A stretch of 64,000 bases of DNA from Albugo candida (lineage: Eukaryota > Oomycota > Peronosporomycetes > Albuginales > Albuginaceae): assembly GCA_905220665.1 (NCBI GenBank), contig CAJNAR010000149.1, forward strand, positions 62,001-126,000. Direction: 5' to 3'. Shown here one piece after another: positions 52,649 to 62,988 of this stretch. Under the pieces are notes generated by a model, which was given only the letters and a program-made list of their open reading frames with translations, did not search any database and had not been told where the DNA came from. The position numbers and the translations under genes were made by a program. The stretch's first letter is position 1, and each line of letters opens with the position of its first letter.

Positions 52649-55600
52649 TTACAGTGGAATCTTTTTAAAATTGTACCGTAAGAGTCGAATTTCCTGGCGG
52701 AGACCGTCCAATTCCCGCGCTTGTAATTTGGCAAGTCGCATCAATTTATTTCTATCTGCAATCTCCTTTTCAAGATTAGCCTGATCGTGTTTGGTTGTTT
52801 GCTGTTGTGTCGCATGCAGTTGATTTAATTCTTTTTCGAGCTCAAATTGCTGTTTATTGAGCGTTGCAATTTTCCCGAGTAGTTGTGTGTTGGTTTGTGT
52901 TGCTTTAAGTAGATCAAGCGCGAGATCCTGTCTTCCTCTTTTCATTTTCAGTGTTTCTCGTTCAATTTCCATTTCCTTCATTCGCACACGTTCTTGCAAT
53001 TCATTTAATTGACTTACATCACATGCTTTATCGAAGAGTTCCATATCAATAAGCTGTCCAAACTTCAACTGCTGTAATTGAACACATTTCTCTTGCACTG
53101 TAGCGATTGCTTGTTGCTGAATGGTTTTCTCTTTGCTCAAAACACTTTGCTGTTTGTGAAGATCGCGGAATTGTTGTCGCAGACATTTGTTTTCGAATTG
53201 AAGTGTCTCAATGCGATTTGAAAGTCGTTGGAAATTCGCAGTAGGAAACACGAGCCACGAGGAAGCCGATTCATTCAGCGTCCACGGAAACGCGCGCGAT
53301 TTGTCATAAGTGAGACATCGAATATGCTGCGTGTCCAACGCGACGCCAACATCGAGTTCATTGCATCGTAGCTGCTTTTCACTTTGAAACAATTGGATAT
53401 CCTGACCGGTACCTTGCAGTTCTTTATCGATTTGGCGCTGTTTGGAGAGTAAGCGTTCTTGAGTCTTTTTCAGGTCGTCTGAAACTCGAGTCAAGTCGAG
53501 TATCACGTCATCGATGTCTGCGCGGCGTTCTCGTAGCGCCAAGATCTTGTCGTATAAGGAGAGATCGCAGCCAGATGGACAAGTACCGTCATCCTCATCG
53601 TCATCGTCGTCGTCATCATACTCGCTGTCGTCCATGTCGTAGTCGCTGTCTTCATCATCGTCTACTCCATTGTTTCCAATTCGATCGGTGCCATCGACTG
53701 CTTTCTTCTTGGGACGCTTGATTTTTTTCTTTTTGAATATTTTTTGCAAGGCCAAGAAATGAGGATGTTGAGACCCATTACTTCCACTTTGATGCACAGC
53801 TGTACTGGCTGTGCTTTGGAACAGCAACAGAAAATCTTGGTGGATTTGCTTCTCTTCCTTGGTCCATTCTTCCATCTCTTTTCGCCTCATTTGCATCAGT
53901 TCTTGGACATCGCTCAGCTCTTTGAGGATTTGGTTTCTCTCCCGAGTGCTTCTCTCCAACTTGGAGTTTAATTGGTTCTCTCGGGATTCAAATTGCTGCA
54001 AAAGTTGTAATTCGCTCCATTGTGTGTACAACCGCAACTCACATTCCTTCAGGTACACCTCCAACTCCGATTTCTCCACGCGAAGTTTCTCCACAGCTTT
54101 GTCAAACGCATTCAGGCATTCTTCATGTCGTTTCTTGAGTCGCGTTATCTCTTGCAGCATCAGGCGAACACGAATTTCGAGATCTTCTTCATCGATACTC
54201 TTGCAGTGTAAAGTGGTGACTACAAGTGATCCCAGCGGCTGATGTCGCGGTGTGGAAGGAGTTTCATGATTGTTGGAGGCAAACTTGGTGCACAACCACA
54301 GGTGGCGAACGCAGAGAAGATCTTGCACGGCATCACCTCTCATACGACGTATGATATCCTCTCCGACATGGCAGTATTTCGAGTGAGATTTTTTGGATAA
54401 GGGCTTTGTCGGCCCGATTTTGCTTCGAATGTTTACAATGACAGGGTCTGATGACATTTGTGCTGACAGAGATTCCATGAAAGCGGCTGTCGAATGGGGT
54501 ATGTGGCTGCTATCTTGGAGCTTACCAAGTCGATTAAGAGGTGACTTGCTGCTTTGGGATCGATGCTCACTGCTTTCGGAATTCATACGGGTTTGTACGA
54601 TCTCTTCGTGCGTCACATGTTCTCTCAACTCGGGCCATTCGCGTGGATCCACTTGATAGTGCATTTGCGTTCCATCACCTTGTTCTTTCAAAGCAATGGC
54701 TCTATTCGGAGAGAGAGTATGCGACACGGAAGCGATAGTCTCTCGTAATATCTGTATGGTCTCATTGTCTTGCTGTATCTCTCCTATGAGAACACTTTTG
54801 AGCATTCGAAGTTCCAAAACTTTGGCACTGAATGCGATTCGTATGGTACACATTTTCTCCTGCAAGCATGCCATTTGTGTCTTCTTTTTAGCGGCATTCA
54901 CGCGTTTATTGTCTGGAACGACATAGTCATCATCGCTTTTCAGCTTATAATCTCCCAAATTGCGTTGAGCGTATGCGATAGCGACAAGATCCCGAGGGTC
55001 ATCCGCATCTTCTCCAGGCTTATTGGCAAGCAGCTTTTCCAGAGTCAATTTGCGAGCAGCGCGCATCTGTTTACGTGCTTGGAATCCATACACGTTCGCT
55101 TTCTTCTGTCCCTTAGCAATGCCAAAGTCCTGGCTACTAGTCGAAGAATGGTCCAAAAACTCACTCATTCGATCGTTCTTGAGCAGCCGCCACTCTTCCT
55201 CGAGAAGCGGATATGTGTCATCCAGCGTATGATTTTTGTTCACAATACCCAGCACGGATGGAGGAACAGCATGGAGCGTTTGATGCTTCTCGTTCAAATC
55301 ATTGGCTTCAGATTTGTCCGACTTTCCATGTAACGATGGTGGAAGTTTAATGGTTCTAAACGTTTGGACAGTGAGTCCGTTCCGAAATCCGTGCAAAGTG
55401 ACCAACTCAACGGCGATATTGCTCAAGAACGCATCACGGACTCGTGCTACCTTTTGATTCTCTTCTTCCAGAATTGGTACTAGTTCCTGTCGAACTTTTC
55501 TGCATGCCTCATCACCTTTCTGTTGCATGACCTCAGCAAAACAAGTGTCAATATCCCACTCTAATGGATCCAGTCGATGTTCGGGTTCGTACGATCTGTC

Positions 55601-58600
55601 GAGCTCCTGAAGTTGTTGGAATTCTTGTCGGAGTTCCTCGACAGCAGCACGCATTTTCTCTTGTCTGCTTTCGGTCACTCTTTGTCGTATGTCAGCTTCC
55701 GCCTTCAGCTTTGCAGTCTCAATGCTGCAAGCATCACTAGAGTTTTGCATATCTGGAACTTGGAGCTGTTTCAGCGCACTACTCGGCACATGATCACTCT
55801 TCTCATTTGATGGGATGGTTTCTGGTACAAATTTTGCCGCAGAATCCTCACATGTTGTGCTCCAATGACTTTGTGATTTGTAGGCTTCCTCGATACGATT
55901 CGCAAAAGCCCGAGCGCCGTGGAAAACCGCAAGTGATCCGATCTCCGTCGGTGTCGAAGTCCCACTTGACAGAAGCGTCTCCAATCTATCATCTTTGTTT
56001 TCCGAAGCTTTATGTTGAGCATCCAGTTGTTTTTCTTGCAATGCAACAGCTTGTTCTCGACAAGATTGAGCTGCGGTTAAGACTTGCTTATGCGTTGAGC
56101 TAAGTTGATCAGCTGCGGTCACAATCTCATTACAATCGATCTGCACGATGCTCAAGACTCCGTCACTTCCAGCTGCGAGCACAAATGTGTCGTCCCATGA
56201 CGCATCAAGACATACTTTTCTCGATTGTCGATCGAGTTGGTTGCTGAGACCCGTATCGTGGAATTCTCCCGTAAGGAAGGCGTACGGTGATGCACTGCTC
56301 CGCAGCTGATATTTTCCATTTGAGAGCCCACACAGTACCAATCTCTTTGACGAAGACACGTTTATTCCAACAATGTTTGCGTGGTGGAGTGACGTGATAG
56401 TAGCCGATGCATTGCACCCTGTTTTAGCACAAAGGATCGCTACAGGATCCTCCGAAGCAAAACAGTCCAATGGAACGGGATTCCCCCATTCACAATGAAA
56501 CAGTATGCCATGATGTGGAGCCAAACAGCTCAAGAAAAAAGACTTTTGGTCGTTTGGGTCGTAGATCGCACAACACGCAAGTACGCTTGCTTTGATTTCA
56601 TGCTGAAAGTTGCGCTCAACTTTCTCATTGATGGAGCTGTCATTGATACCAGCCACAAACGTTTTCGGAGCAAGAACATCGAGCTCCTGACTGGTATAGT
56701 GACGGAAATGGTGCAAGGCATCGAATTGGATCGACTCAAGTTGAAGCTCGTACGAGTGTCTCTGCTGCTTACTCGTCGAGTCGGATGTATCATTCAATTG
56801 TTCCAATGAACCTGACAGCTTTAATTCCAACACGATGCCATTTTTCTCAGTCAGAAGCACAGCTCCATCATCACTTCTCCAAGACAGCGATGAGACCGGT
56901 GCGTCTATGCGCTGGTATCCGACCGGCATGTACCCGGGCAAAGAACGCTCCGTTCCATCTCGTTTGATGGAAAAGAAAAATATCGTGGCATCCTCACTCG
57001 CTGTTGCCACATACACACCCGAGGAAGAAAAACTCAGACAATTGATGAGACTTTGATGCGGTTTGAAGACATTTGTTCGAATCCAAACCATTGCATCCAA
57101 ATCCATTAAAAGCACCCGAACAACGCCGTCACTATACCCAACAATAACCTGTCGACTTGAGGCATTTTGGTGTATGCAGTAAGCTGCTGGATTGGGGACC
57201 CAGGCGATACATGTTGCAGATGGAGAAGGATCTATTTGCTGCGGGAAACATAGAAAAAGACACTCACTCTCCATGTAATTCCACGCGCGAACACTTCCAT
57301 CCTCACCACACGTTGCAGCCAAATGTTCGTAAGGAGAACATGCGATTCCGTTCACAACACCAGTGGTATTGGGAATATAATTCAACGTGATGTCGTACTT
57401 CTTCAGCTCGATCGTATCGACAGGAAAAGAATCTTCTTGATCAGACGCTGGTGCCATGTTGCCCACAACATCGCTGGGGTAGAGGAGAATCTGATGAATG
57501 CAGCCATTGCCTTCTTGGACCAAAAATCTCTCATGACCATCTTCCAATACAGCTCGAATATTCATCATATCACATACAAGGATCTGGCTCAACATTGGTA
57601 CCAAGGCAACAGACTCCTTTGACGTCATATCAGCCTGTTCGATCGCGCTCAAGGCCCAAAAGCGAATGTATCCATCTCGTCCAGCCGTCAGAATCCGCTG
57701 AGCGCTTGCTTCATATTGTACGACTGAAATCGCGCCATTGTGAGGTTTTTGTTGTGAAGGATATCTATACAATTCAGACTTTATAAACTGACCTTCCCAT
57801 AGCAAAAGAATTCCCGTCTCCGTGCCACTCAAAATGGTTTGATTCGGTAACACGCAAAAGGCTTCGACATCAGTCAATTCGCTCTTCCCAAACTTTCCCA
57901 ACTCGCCTTGTAATTTCAAGCCTGTGAATGTCGTGGCCATTTTCCAGAAACGAATGTGTCCAACGCCGCTGGTGGTAAGGAATCCGGATTCTTGTGGTGC
58001 AAATACGACATTGAAAACCTCTTGTCCAAACGCTTTACATCGAAGCACAATTTGTTCCGACTTCCAATTCCAAACTGTGAGCATGCAATCTGGTAGCGAA
58101 CCAACGGAAGCCATGTAAAATGTGTCCAATTCCGAGCTGAAAGCGATGCAATTATAGCTGCATTCTGTCCCGTTCTGAAGCACATTGCATCGCGTTTTGG
58201 CTGGGTACTGATAGATGTGAATCATTGGTTTGATTCCTTTTTCTGCGATCGCAAACCATCGCTTGCTCGCATGAACAGCGACACACGATACCCCGCTGCC
58301 GCTTTGTCCGAGAAGCGATTCTTGTCGCATTACATTGCGCCAATATGTGCTTTCCAAAGTTTTGGATTCCGATTTTGCGATTGGGATCGAAAAGGGAGCT
58401 AAAGTGAGAATTTTGGCCGAATTCCCAACAGCCAAAAGTAAGATCCCGCCGTGAATATCTGCTTGAGAATACTCTAATAATTGTATGGAATGGCGTTTAC
58501 AGCAATCCAAGCCAAATAGTCCGACAAAGTGTAAATGCTCGCGAGGAAGCTCCAAATATTGCAGAGGTCGGGCATACGATTCGATTGTGGACGCATTTTC

Positions 58601-58648
58601 CGTTGTTTGAGGCTCTGAGCCATTATGTGAACCAGAGAAATGATTCAT
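52649..58648 (-). CDS. CFAP44: cilia- and flagella-associated protein 44 (WD-repeat, coiled-coil)
   Basis: A single exon of 1999 residues from ATG 58646-58648. CFAP44 with CFAP43 is part of the tether/tether-head that fixes inner-arm dynein f in motile axonemes. The N-terminal third is made of WD repeats (SVGSLPDCMLTVWNW, SGVGHIRFWKMA, AGRDGYIRFWAL, GEDGSVRAWNY, ATASEDATIFFF). The block FNVVFAPQES..TTSGVGHIRFWKM and FTGLKLQGELGKFG matches CFAP44. The C-terminal part is long coiled coil (ELRQEFQQLQEL; KKRHEECLNAF; IEREKLKM-type) with a very acidic linker of about 20 D/E residues near residue 1680, followed by CPSGCDLSLYDKILALRERR. Its presence implies a motile flagellated stage. The same frame is open upstream without an ATG. 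Confidence 0.9.
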   Translation of the reverse strand: MNHFSGSHNGSEPQTTENASTIESYARPLQYLELPREHLHFVGLFGLDCCKRHSIQLLEYSQADIHGGILLLAVGNSAKILTLAPFSIPIAKSESKTLESTYWRNVMRQESLLGQSGSGVSCVAVHASKRWFAIAEKGIKPMIHIYQYPAKTRCNVLQNGTECSYNCIAFSSELDTFYMASVGSLPDCMLTVWNWKSEQIVLRCKAFGQEVFNVVFAPQESGFLTTSGVGHIRFWKMATTFTGLKLQGELGKFGKSELTDVEAFCVLPNQTILSGTETGILLLWEGQFIKSELYRYPSQQKPHNGAISVVQYEASAQRILTAGRDGYIRFWALSAIEQADMTSKESVALVPMLSQILVCDMMNIRAVLEDGHERFLVQEGNGCIHQILLYPSDVVGNMAPASDQEDSFPVDTIELKKYDITLNYIPNTTGVVNGIACSPYEHLAATCGEDGSVRAWNYMESECLFLCFPQQIDPSPSATCIAWVPNPAAYCIHQNASSRQVIVGYSDGVVRVLLMDLDAMVWIRTNVFKPHQSLINCLSFSSSGVYVATASEDATIFFFSIKRDGTERSLPGYMPVGYQRIDAPVSSLSWRSDDGAVLLTEKNGIVLELKLSGSLEQLNDTSDSTSKQQRHSYELQLESIQFDALHHFRHYTSQELDVLAPKTFVAGINDSSINEKVERNFQHEIKASVLACCAIYDPNDQKSFFLSCLAPHHGILFHCEWGNPVPLDCFASEDPVAILCAKTGCNASATITSLHHANIVGINVSSSKRLVLCGLSNGKYQLRSSASPYAFLTGEFHDTGLSNQLDRQSRKVCLDASWDDTFVLAAGSDGVLSIVQIDCNEIVTAADQLSSTHKQVLTAAQSCREQAVALQEKQLDAQHKASENKDDRLETLLSSGTSTPTEIGSLAVFHGARAFANRIEEAYKSQSHWSTTCEDSAAKFVPETIPSNEKSDHVPSSALKQLQVPDMQNSSDACSIETAKLKAEADIRQRVTESRQEKMRAAVEELRQEFQQLQELDRSYEPEHRLDPLEWDIDTCFAEVMQQKGDEACRKVRQELVPILEEENQKVARVRDAFLSNIAVELVTLHGFRNGLTVQTFRTIKLPPSLHGKSDKSEANDLNEKHQTLHAVPPSVLGIVNKNHTLDDTYPLLEEEWRLLKNDRMSEFLDHSSTSSQDFGIAKGQKKANVYGFQARKQMRAARKLTLEKLLANKPGEDADDPRDLVAIAYAQRNLGDYKLKSDDDYVVPDNKRVNAAKKKTQMACLQEKMCTIRIAFSAKVLELRMLKSVLIGEIQQDNETIQILRETIASVSHTLSPNRAIALKEQGDGTQMHYQVDPREWPELREHVTHEEIVQTRMNSESSEHRSQSSKSPLNRLGKLQDSSHIPHSTAAFMESLSAQMSSDPVIVNIRSKIGPTKPLSKKSHSKYCHVGEDIIRRMRGDAVQDLLCVRHLWLCTKFASNNHETPSTPRHQPLGSLVVTTLHCKSIDEEDLEIRVRLMLQEITRLKKRHEECLNAFDKAVEKLRVEKSELEVYLKECELRLYTQWSELQLLQQFESRENQLNSKLERSTRERNQILKELSDVQELMQMRRKEMEEWTKEEKQIHQDFLLLFQSTASTAVHQSGSNGSQHPHFLALQKIFKKKKIKRPKKKAVDGTDRIGNNGVDDDEDSDYDMDDSEYDDDDDDDEDDGTCPSGCDLSLYDKILALRERRADIDDVILDLTRVSDDLKKTQERLLSKQRQIDKELQGTGQDIQLFQSEKQLRCNELDVGVALDTQHIRCLTYDKSRAFPWTLNESASSWLVFPTANFQRLSNRIETLQFENKCLRQQFRDLHKQQSVLSKEKTIQQQAIATVQEKCVQLQQLKFGQLIDMELFDKACDVSQLNELQERVRMKEMEIERETLKMKRGRQDLALDLLKATQTNTQLLGKIATLNKQQFELEKELNQLHATQQQTTKHDQANLEKEIADRNKLMRLAKLQARELDGLRQEIRLLRYNFKKIPL

Positions 58649-58855
58649 GCGGAAGCGGCGGATTTGACGAATGCGAGAGTAAAAATAGCGATAAAAATGG
58701 ATTTTGGAATAATTAGATCGAAAGATATACACTCCAACGCTGTGTAGATTCCGTCATGATCTCGGTGGATCGAGCTTCATCGCCTGTATCATTGCTTGAT
58801 TGTAATATGTCACCGCGTTGTTTAGACGCTGAAACATCTGCAGACATAAGAAGCG

Positions 58856-60255
58856 TTAGGGAAAATCAATACACTGACAGTATTTCTGCAACGATAAACG
58901 CACCTCTTTGACTTCGAGGACTTGGCTTTGATATTTTGCTTCTTTTTCTTGACACTGGCGTTCAATTTCTCTTCGTTTCGAGTGATTCGTCGCAATTCGA
59001 TCGTGTGCATTCGATTGTGCATTTTCTACTTGCTGCAATTCTTGACGTGCGGCTTCCAACGCGTTTTCCGCAGCCTGCATCATGATACTAGCTTCCTCTT
59101 TGTAGCTTACAAGATCACGCTGTTTCGCGTCCAACACTTTCTCGAGACGTTTGCGTTGTGACAGATACTCGATCGCTTTCTGTTGATTGCATTCCATCTC
59201 GCTCTTTAGATCATGTACGTTTTGTTTAGCTTGTTTGCATTTGTTCAACAGTATCTCCAAATCCAAAAGTCCCTGTATCGTCTTCTTCATATCTTTTTCA
59301 GTGCGTTGAAAAGTGTCACGCATCAAAAGTAATTCTCTCTGTCGTTTATCATGTCGCATTACTTCTTCGCGTGCTTCTTCCACAGTCGTAGCAATATGCG
59401 ATATCTCTACTTTGATTCGATCCGGCGATGTCACAATCTGATTCTCCAACCTCTTAATCTCCTCCTGGGCGTCTAATATCTGTGCGTCGTATGTCGCAAT
59501 CTCACTCCGCAATTCCTTTGTTTTATTGCGAAGCAATCCAGTCTCATGTCGAAGTGTCGCTTGCTTTGTATTAAGTGTGTTAATTTCTTGCTCATACGCT
59601 TGACACTCTTGCGTCAATTGTTCGATCGCTGGTTCCTCTGCAACTCGTTCCTGCTGCAAATCATTCAGCTCTGCTTCTAATTTGATATTCTCGTCTTGTT
59701 GTCTCGAACGCATGATCAGTATATCTTCCTAATGGACACAGTGAGATTCGTTACAGTCGAGTAAAAGCTTACCGTCTCTTTCGAAAGACCCGCAAATGTT
59801 GACAAGCGTTCTTCTCTGAATTTAGCAAAGTTTATCAGAGCACTCAGTTGTCGTCTCAGCCGTTTTGGCGAAGGATAGAGCAGATCTCGAAAACTAAAGT
59901 CATAAATGCCGCAGTATCCCATCAGTTTGCTGATTGTGCGAAAAAATGTGAGCTCGGGAATGGATTCTTCGTGTAATTCGGGGAAATCGAGTGCACGAAG
60001 CCCCGAAAACGCCGGTTGACCCATCTCTTCTTTTGTGATTCCCATAATCTTCTCAATAAATACTTCAAATATTCGGCGGATAAGCGGTGGCTCATATTTG
60101 CGGATGTCGGGATCGTTTACTGTTATTTGCATATTCCGAAGAACAGAATATATTTCAGAGGCTTTTAATAGCGGAAAGGAGTACACGTGGAGAGGAGCAT
60201 TATTGGACGTGACTGCTGCTGTCGATGAAGGTCCGTTCAAGCGGCGATCTTGCAT
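58856..60255 (-). CDS. NUF2: kinetochore protein NUF2
   Basis: Two exons, 59773-60255 and 58856-59728, with a 44-bp intron, give 451 residues (human 464). NUF2 pairs with NDC80 (HEC1) in the outer kinetochore complex that binds spindle microtubules. The N-terminal calponin-homology domain shows FPLLKASEIYSVLRNM, VFIEKIMGIT, DFPELHEESIPEL, CGIYDFSFRDLLYP and KRLRRQLSALINFAKFREER, the last being the strongest NUF2 signature. Exon 2 is almost entirely heptad-patterned coiled coil. The start was taken at the first ATG of the frame (a TTG upstream is not needed). It is divergent from the nucleotidyltransferase gene (107 bp between starts). Confidence 0.9.
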
Positions 60256-60362
60256 TGGCGCCAATCGCTTCTTTAGAGGAGACGATAAATCGATCGATTA
60301 GACTGAATCTCAGTATACGAGGCATTAACACCCAATCGTTTATCGAGATACTTGCTCGATTT

Positions 60363-62979
60363 ATGGCTGCACATCGACGCACAAAGAAGACAAAGACAAA
60401 ATGGGTTCCTGTGGTGAATGGAACTGTGCCAAAGTCAGTAAAGGAGGTGCCTACTAGTAGCTTGTCAAGTAAGGAACAAGATGCTCAAAAAATGAAGGAA
60501 AAAAGCGCAACAATCGAAGAAATAGTTGCAACAAAGACTCGAAAGCCATCTTTTCTATGGGAAGCGCTATTACACGAGCCCCAAGATAAGCTTTTCGATG
60601 CAGGTTTCAAAGCGCGTAATGGGAAACCTCCAACGATGAAAATGAAGTTGGACTTTGTGTACTGCATACTGAATCAAGTGTACATGTGTAACAGCGCTGA
60701 AAGTTTCGATAATGAAGAAGCTTTATTGAGATGCTGGGAATTGCATCAAAATGTGATGTGGCTTCGGGAGCAGAGAAGTCAGAAAAACGAGCAGGATGAC
60801 ACAGGTGTGGAAGAAGAGACTGTGGATAGTACGCTGCAATCCGAGTCCGTTCATCTGATCCTTCAAGTGGCACAGACACAATTGATAAATACTATGGAAT
60901 GTGTGCATTCTTTCTTACAAACGAACGTCTCAGTAGAAGAGGAGGGCCATGACACCAGTAAGAAGAAGAAAAAGCGTTCGAAAAACAAATCCAAAAATGC
61001 AAAGAACGAAGAAGAACCAAATCAAATACACGCAAACGGGAACCAGATCGAAGGTACAAACGTCGAAAATCAGGTTTCTTTGGAAGCAAGTGTCGTCTCC
61101 ACTGAGAAAAAGTTGCTGAATACACACAACGACAGCGAGAAAATACCAATCAGCGGTGTTGAACGATTCTTTATCGCTGAAATCATCAATATCACGACTG
61201 AAATCGTCAAATGCCGAGTTCCTTGGCGAGATCGAGAACTTTTGGTCAAGTGGCAAACAACGATTGATTCGACCAAGCAAAAGCTCCACGAGTGTGAATA
61301 TCTGTGGAATCATGCAAAGTACAAAAAAGCTACAAAAAGTCCATTTCGTGCAACTATCAGTGTGTGTAACAATCGTCAGAGAGATTTGCAGGAATTCGCG
61401 GAATTTCTTCATACCTCTGAAGAAAAAGAAAGAAATGGCTTTCGTCCACTGCTCGCTCTTAAAGTGCCATCAGAATTGCACGAGTCTGTGTATTCGATCA
61501 ACGAAGAAATATGGAATTTATTCTCATCTTTGCACATCAATGAACAGGTAGATGCAGATTGTAGGCGTGTTGTAGCCCTCCATGTCGCTAAGGTTTTGTC
61601 TTACGCCATAGGATGAGCAATGCAGGCTTGACATTGCCCATCGCATTCAGCAATTGCTACATCAACGAAAATTCAAGCTGTGTCTCAGTCACACATTGCG
61701 CGTATACGGCAGTTCGAAATCCGGTTTTGGAGCCAAGTCTGCAGACATCGATCTCTGTTTCTGTGAAAATCAAGTTCCTTCATTGACACATCCGCAAGAT
61801 ATGTCACTTCGATTTGCATCCATGCAACTACAGAACGCTGCCAATGTTCAGAATGCGGAAGCTGGAGCACTATCGTTCGTATACCTTCTAAACATGCAAC
61901 AGCAAGTTTGGGACAAGCTAGAGAAGCTCAAGGTCAAGCCGGGTAAGGACAATGCAAGAGAAAGCGGGGAGCTAGAAAACGTCGACCAAAATCGCATTGA
62001 TGGAAAGAGTAAGAATACGATAAAAGGCGAAAAAGAAGAGGTGAAGGAATGTATTATCGCTCATTTAAGACATTTCTACTCCATTTTACAGCAAATGTGC
62101 CGAAATTGTGGACAATCTGAAGCTTCTTCAAATTCCATGAAGACGTCGAGCACAGAACCCTCACCAAATGTGCCGATCGATAAAGCCAATCTCTTCAAAG
62201 TGCGAGATATTTTAGTAGGATGTGGGTACGATATTCGCGCGATCATTCACCACGCCCGAATCCCAATCATTCGTTTCCTCGATCGAGCATCACAAATAGA
62301 GTGCGATGTGAGCTTTGGAAACATTTTTGCATCATCGAATACGCTTTTATTGCGATCGTACGCGCATTTGGACAAACGACTTCGAATTATTGGATTTGCT
62401 GTCAAACATTGGGCAAAGTGTCGAGGCCTCGTGGATGCTGCATGCGGATACTTGAGCTCCTACTCCTTCATCGTTATGACCATATATTACTATCTCGTAC
62501 GCACGCATTTGATTGCAAATTTACAAGATCACCAATTGATCCAGGAATGCCATCCGGAACACACCGACAACCTTCCAATGTTTTGCACACAACTCGAGCA
62601 TGCTCGTCAGTATCATACCGCACATTTAGTAGCAAAAGGGGAACGCATGCTCGAACAAGTGGATTTGCGAGCATTACTCGTTGGATTCTTTGACTTTTAT
62701 GCGAATATTTTCAATTTTGCGTCTCATGTGATTTGTATTCGTTTGGCGCGCAGCATTCCACCGATAGAGTACATTGATAAAATCGATCGATGGGGAACCA
62801 AAGCGAAGATATGGCGGATAAGCATTGAGGATCCTCTGGAAGTAGATCGTGATCTTGGCTGTGTGCTACGACCTCACAATCAGAATAGAATCATTCAAGA
62901 ATTCACACGCGCATACAAATTGCTCACAAGCGGACAAAGCTTTGTCGGTTCCGTTTGTACTCCAAAATGTAAAAAGTAA
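60363..62979 (+). CDS. Cid1-family noncanonical poly(A)/uridylyl polymerase
   Basis: Two exons, 60363-61547 and 61612-62979, with a 64-bp intron, give 850 residues. The intron was placed so that NEQ joins DEQCRLDIAHRIQQLL, which runs straight into the catalytic part. The nucleotidyltransferase core is VYGSSKSGFG, SADIDLCF (Asp440 and Asp442) and IECDVSFGN (Asp627). A PAP-associated core follows, with RSYAHLDKRLRIIGFAVKHWAK, GYLSSYSFIVMTIYYYL, GFFDFYANIF. Between the second and third carboxylates is an insertion of about 150 residues, hydrophilic and probably disordered. The 395-residue N-terminal exon is Lys/Glu-rich with a KKKKKRSKNKSK run. Such enzymes add U or A to RNA 3' ends in RNA decay or RNAi. 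U or A specificity cannot be told here. An ATG at 60225 would overlap NUF2 and was not used. Confidence 0.8.
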
Positions 62980-62988
62980 ATCATTGGA

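Noticed and set aside
60225..60362. Upstream ATG at 60225 for the nucleotidyltransferase
   Set aside because: It would overlap the NUF2 coding exon on the other strand, and the added residues show no conserved feature; ATG 60363 is preferred.
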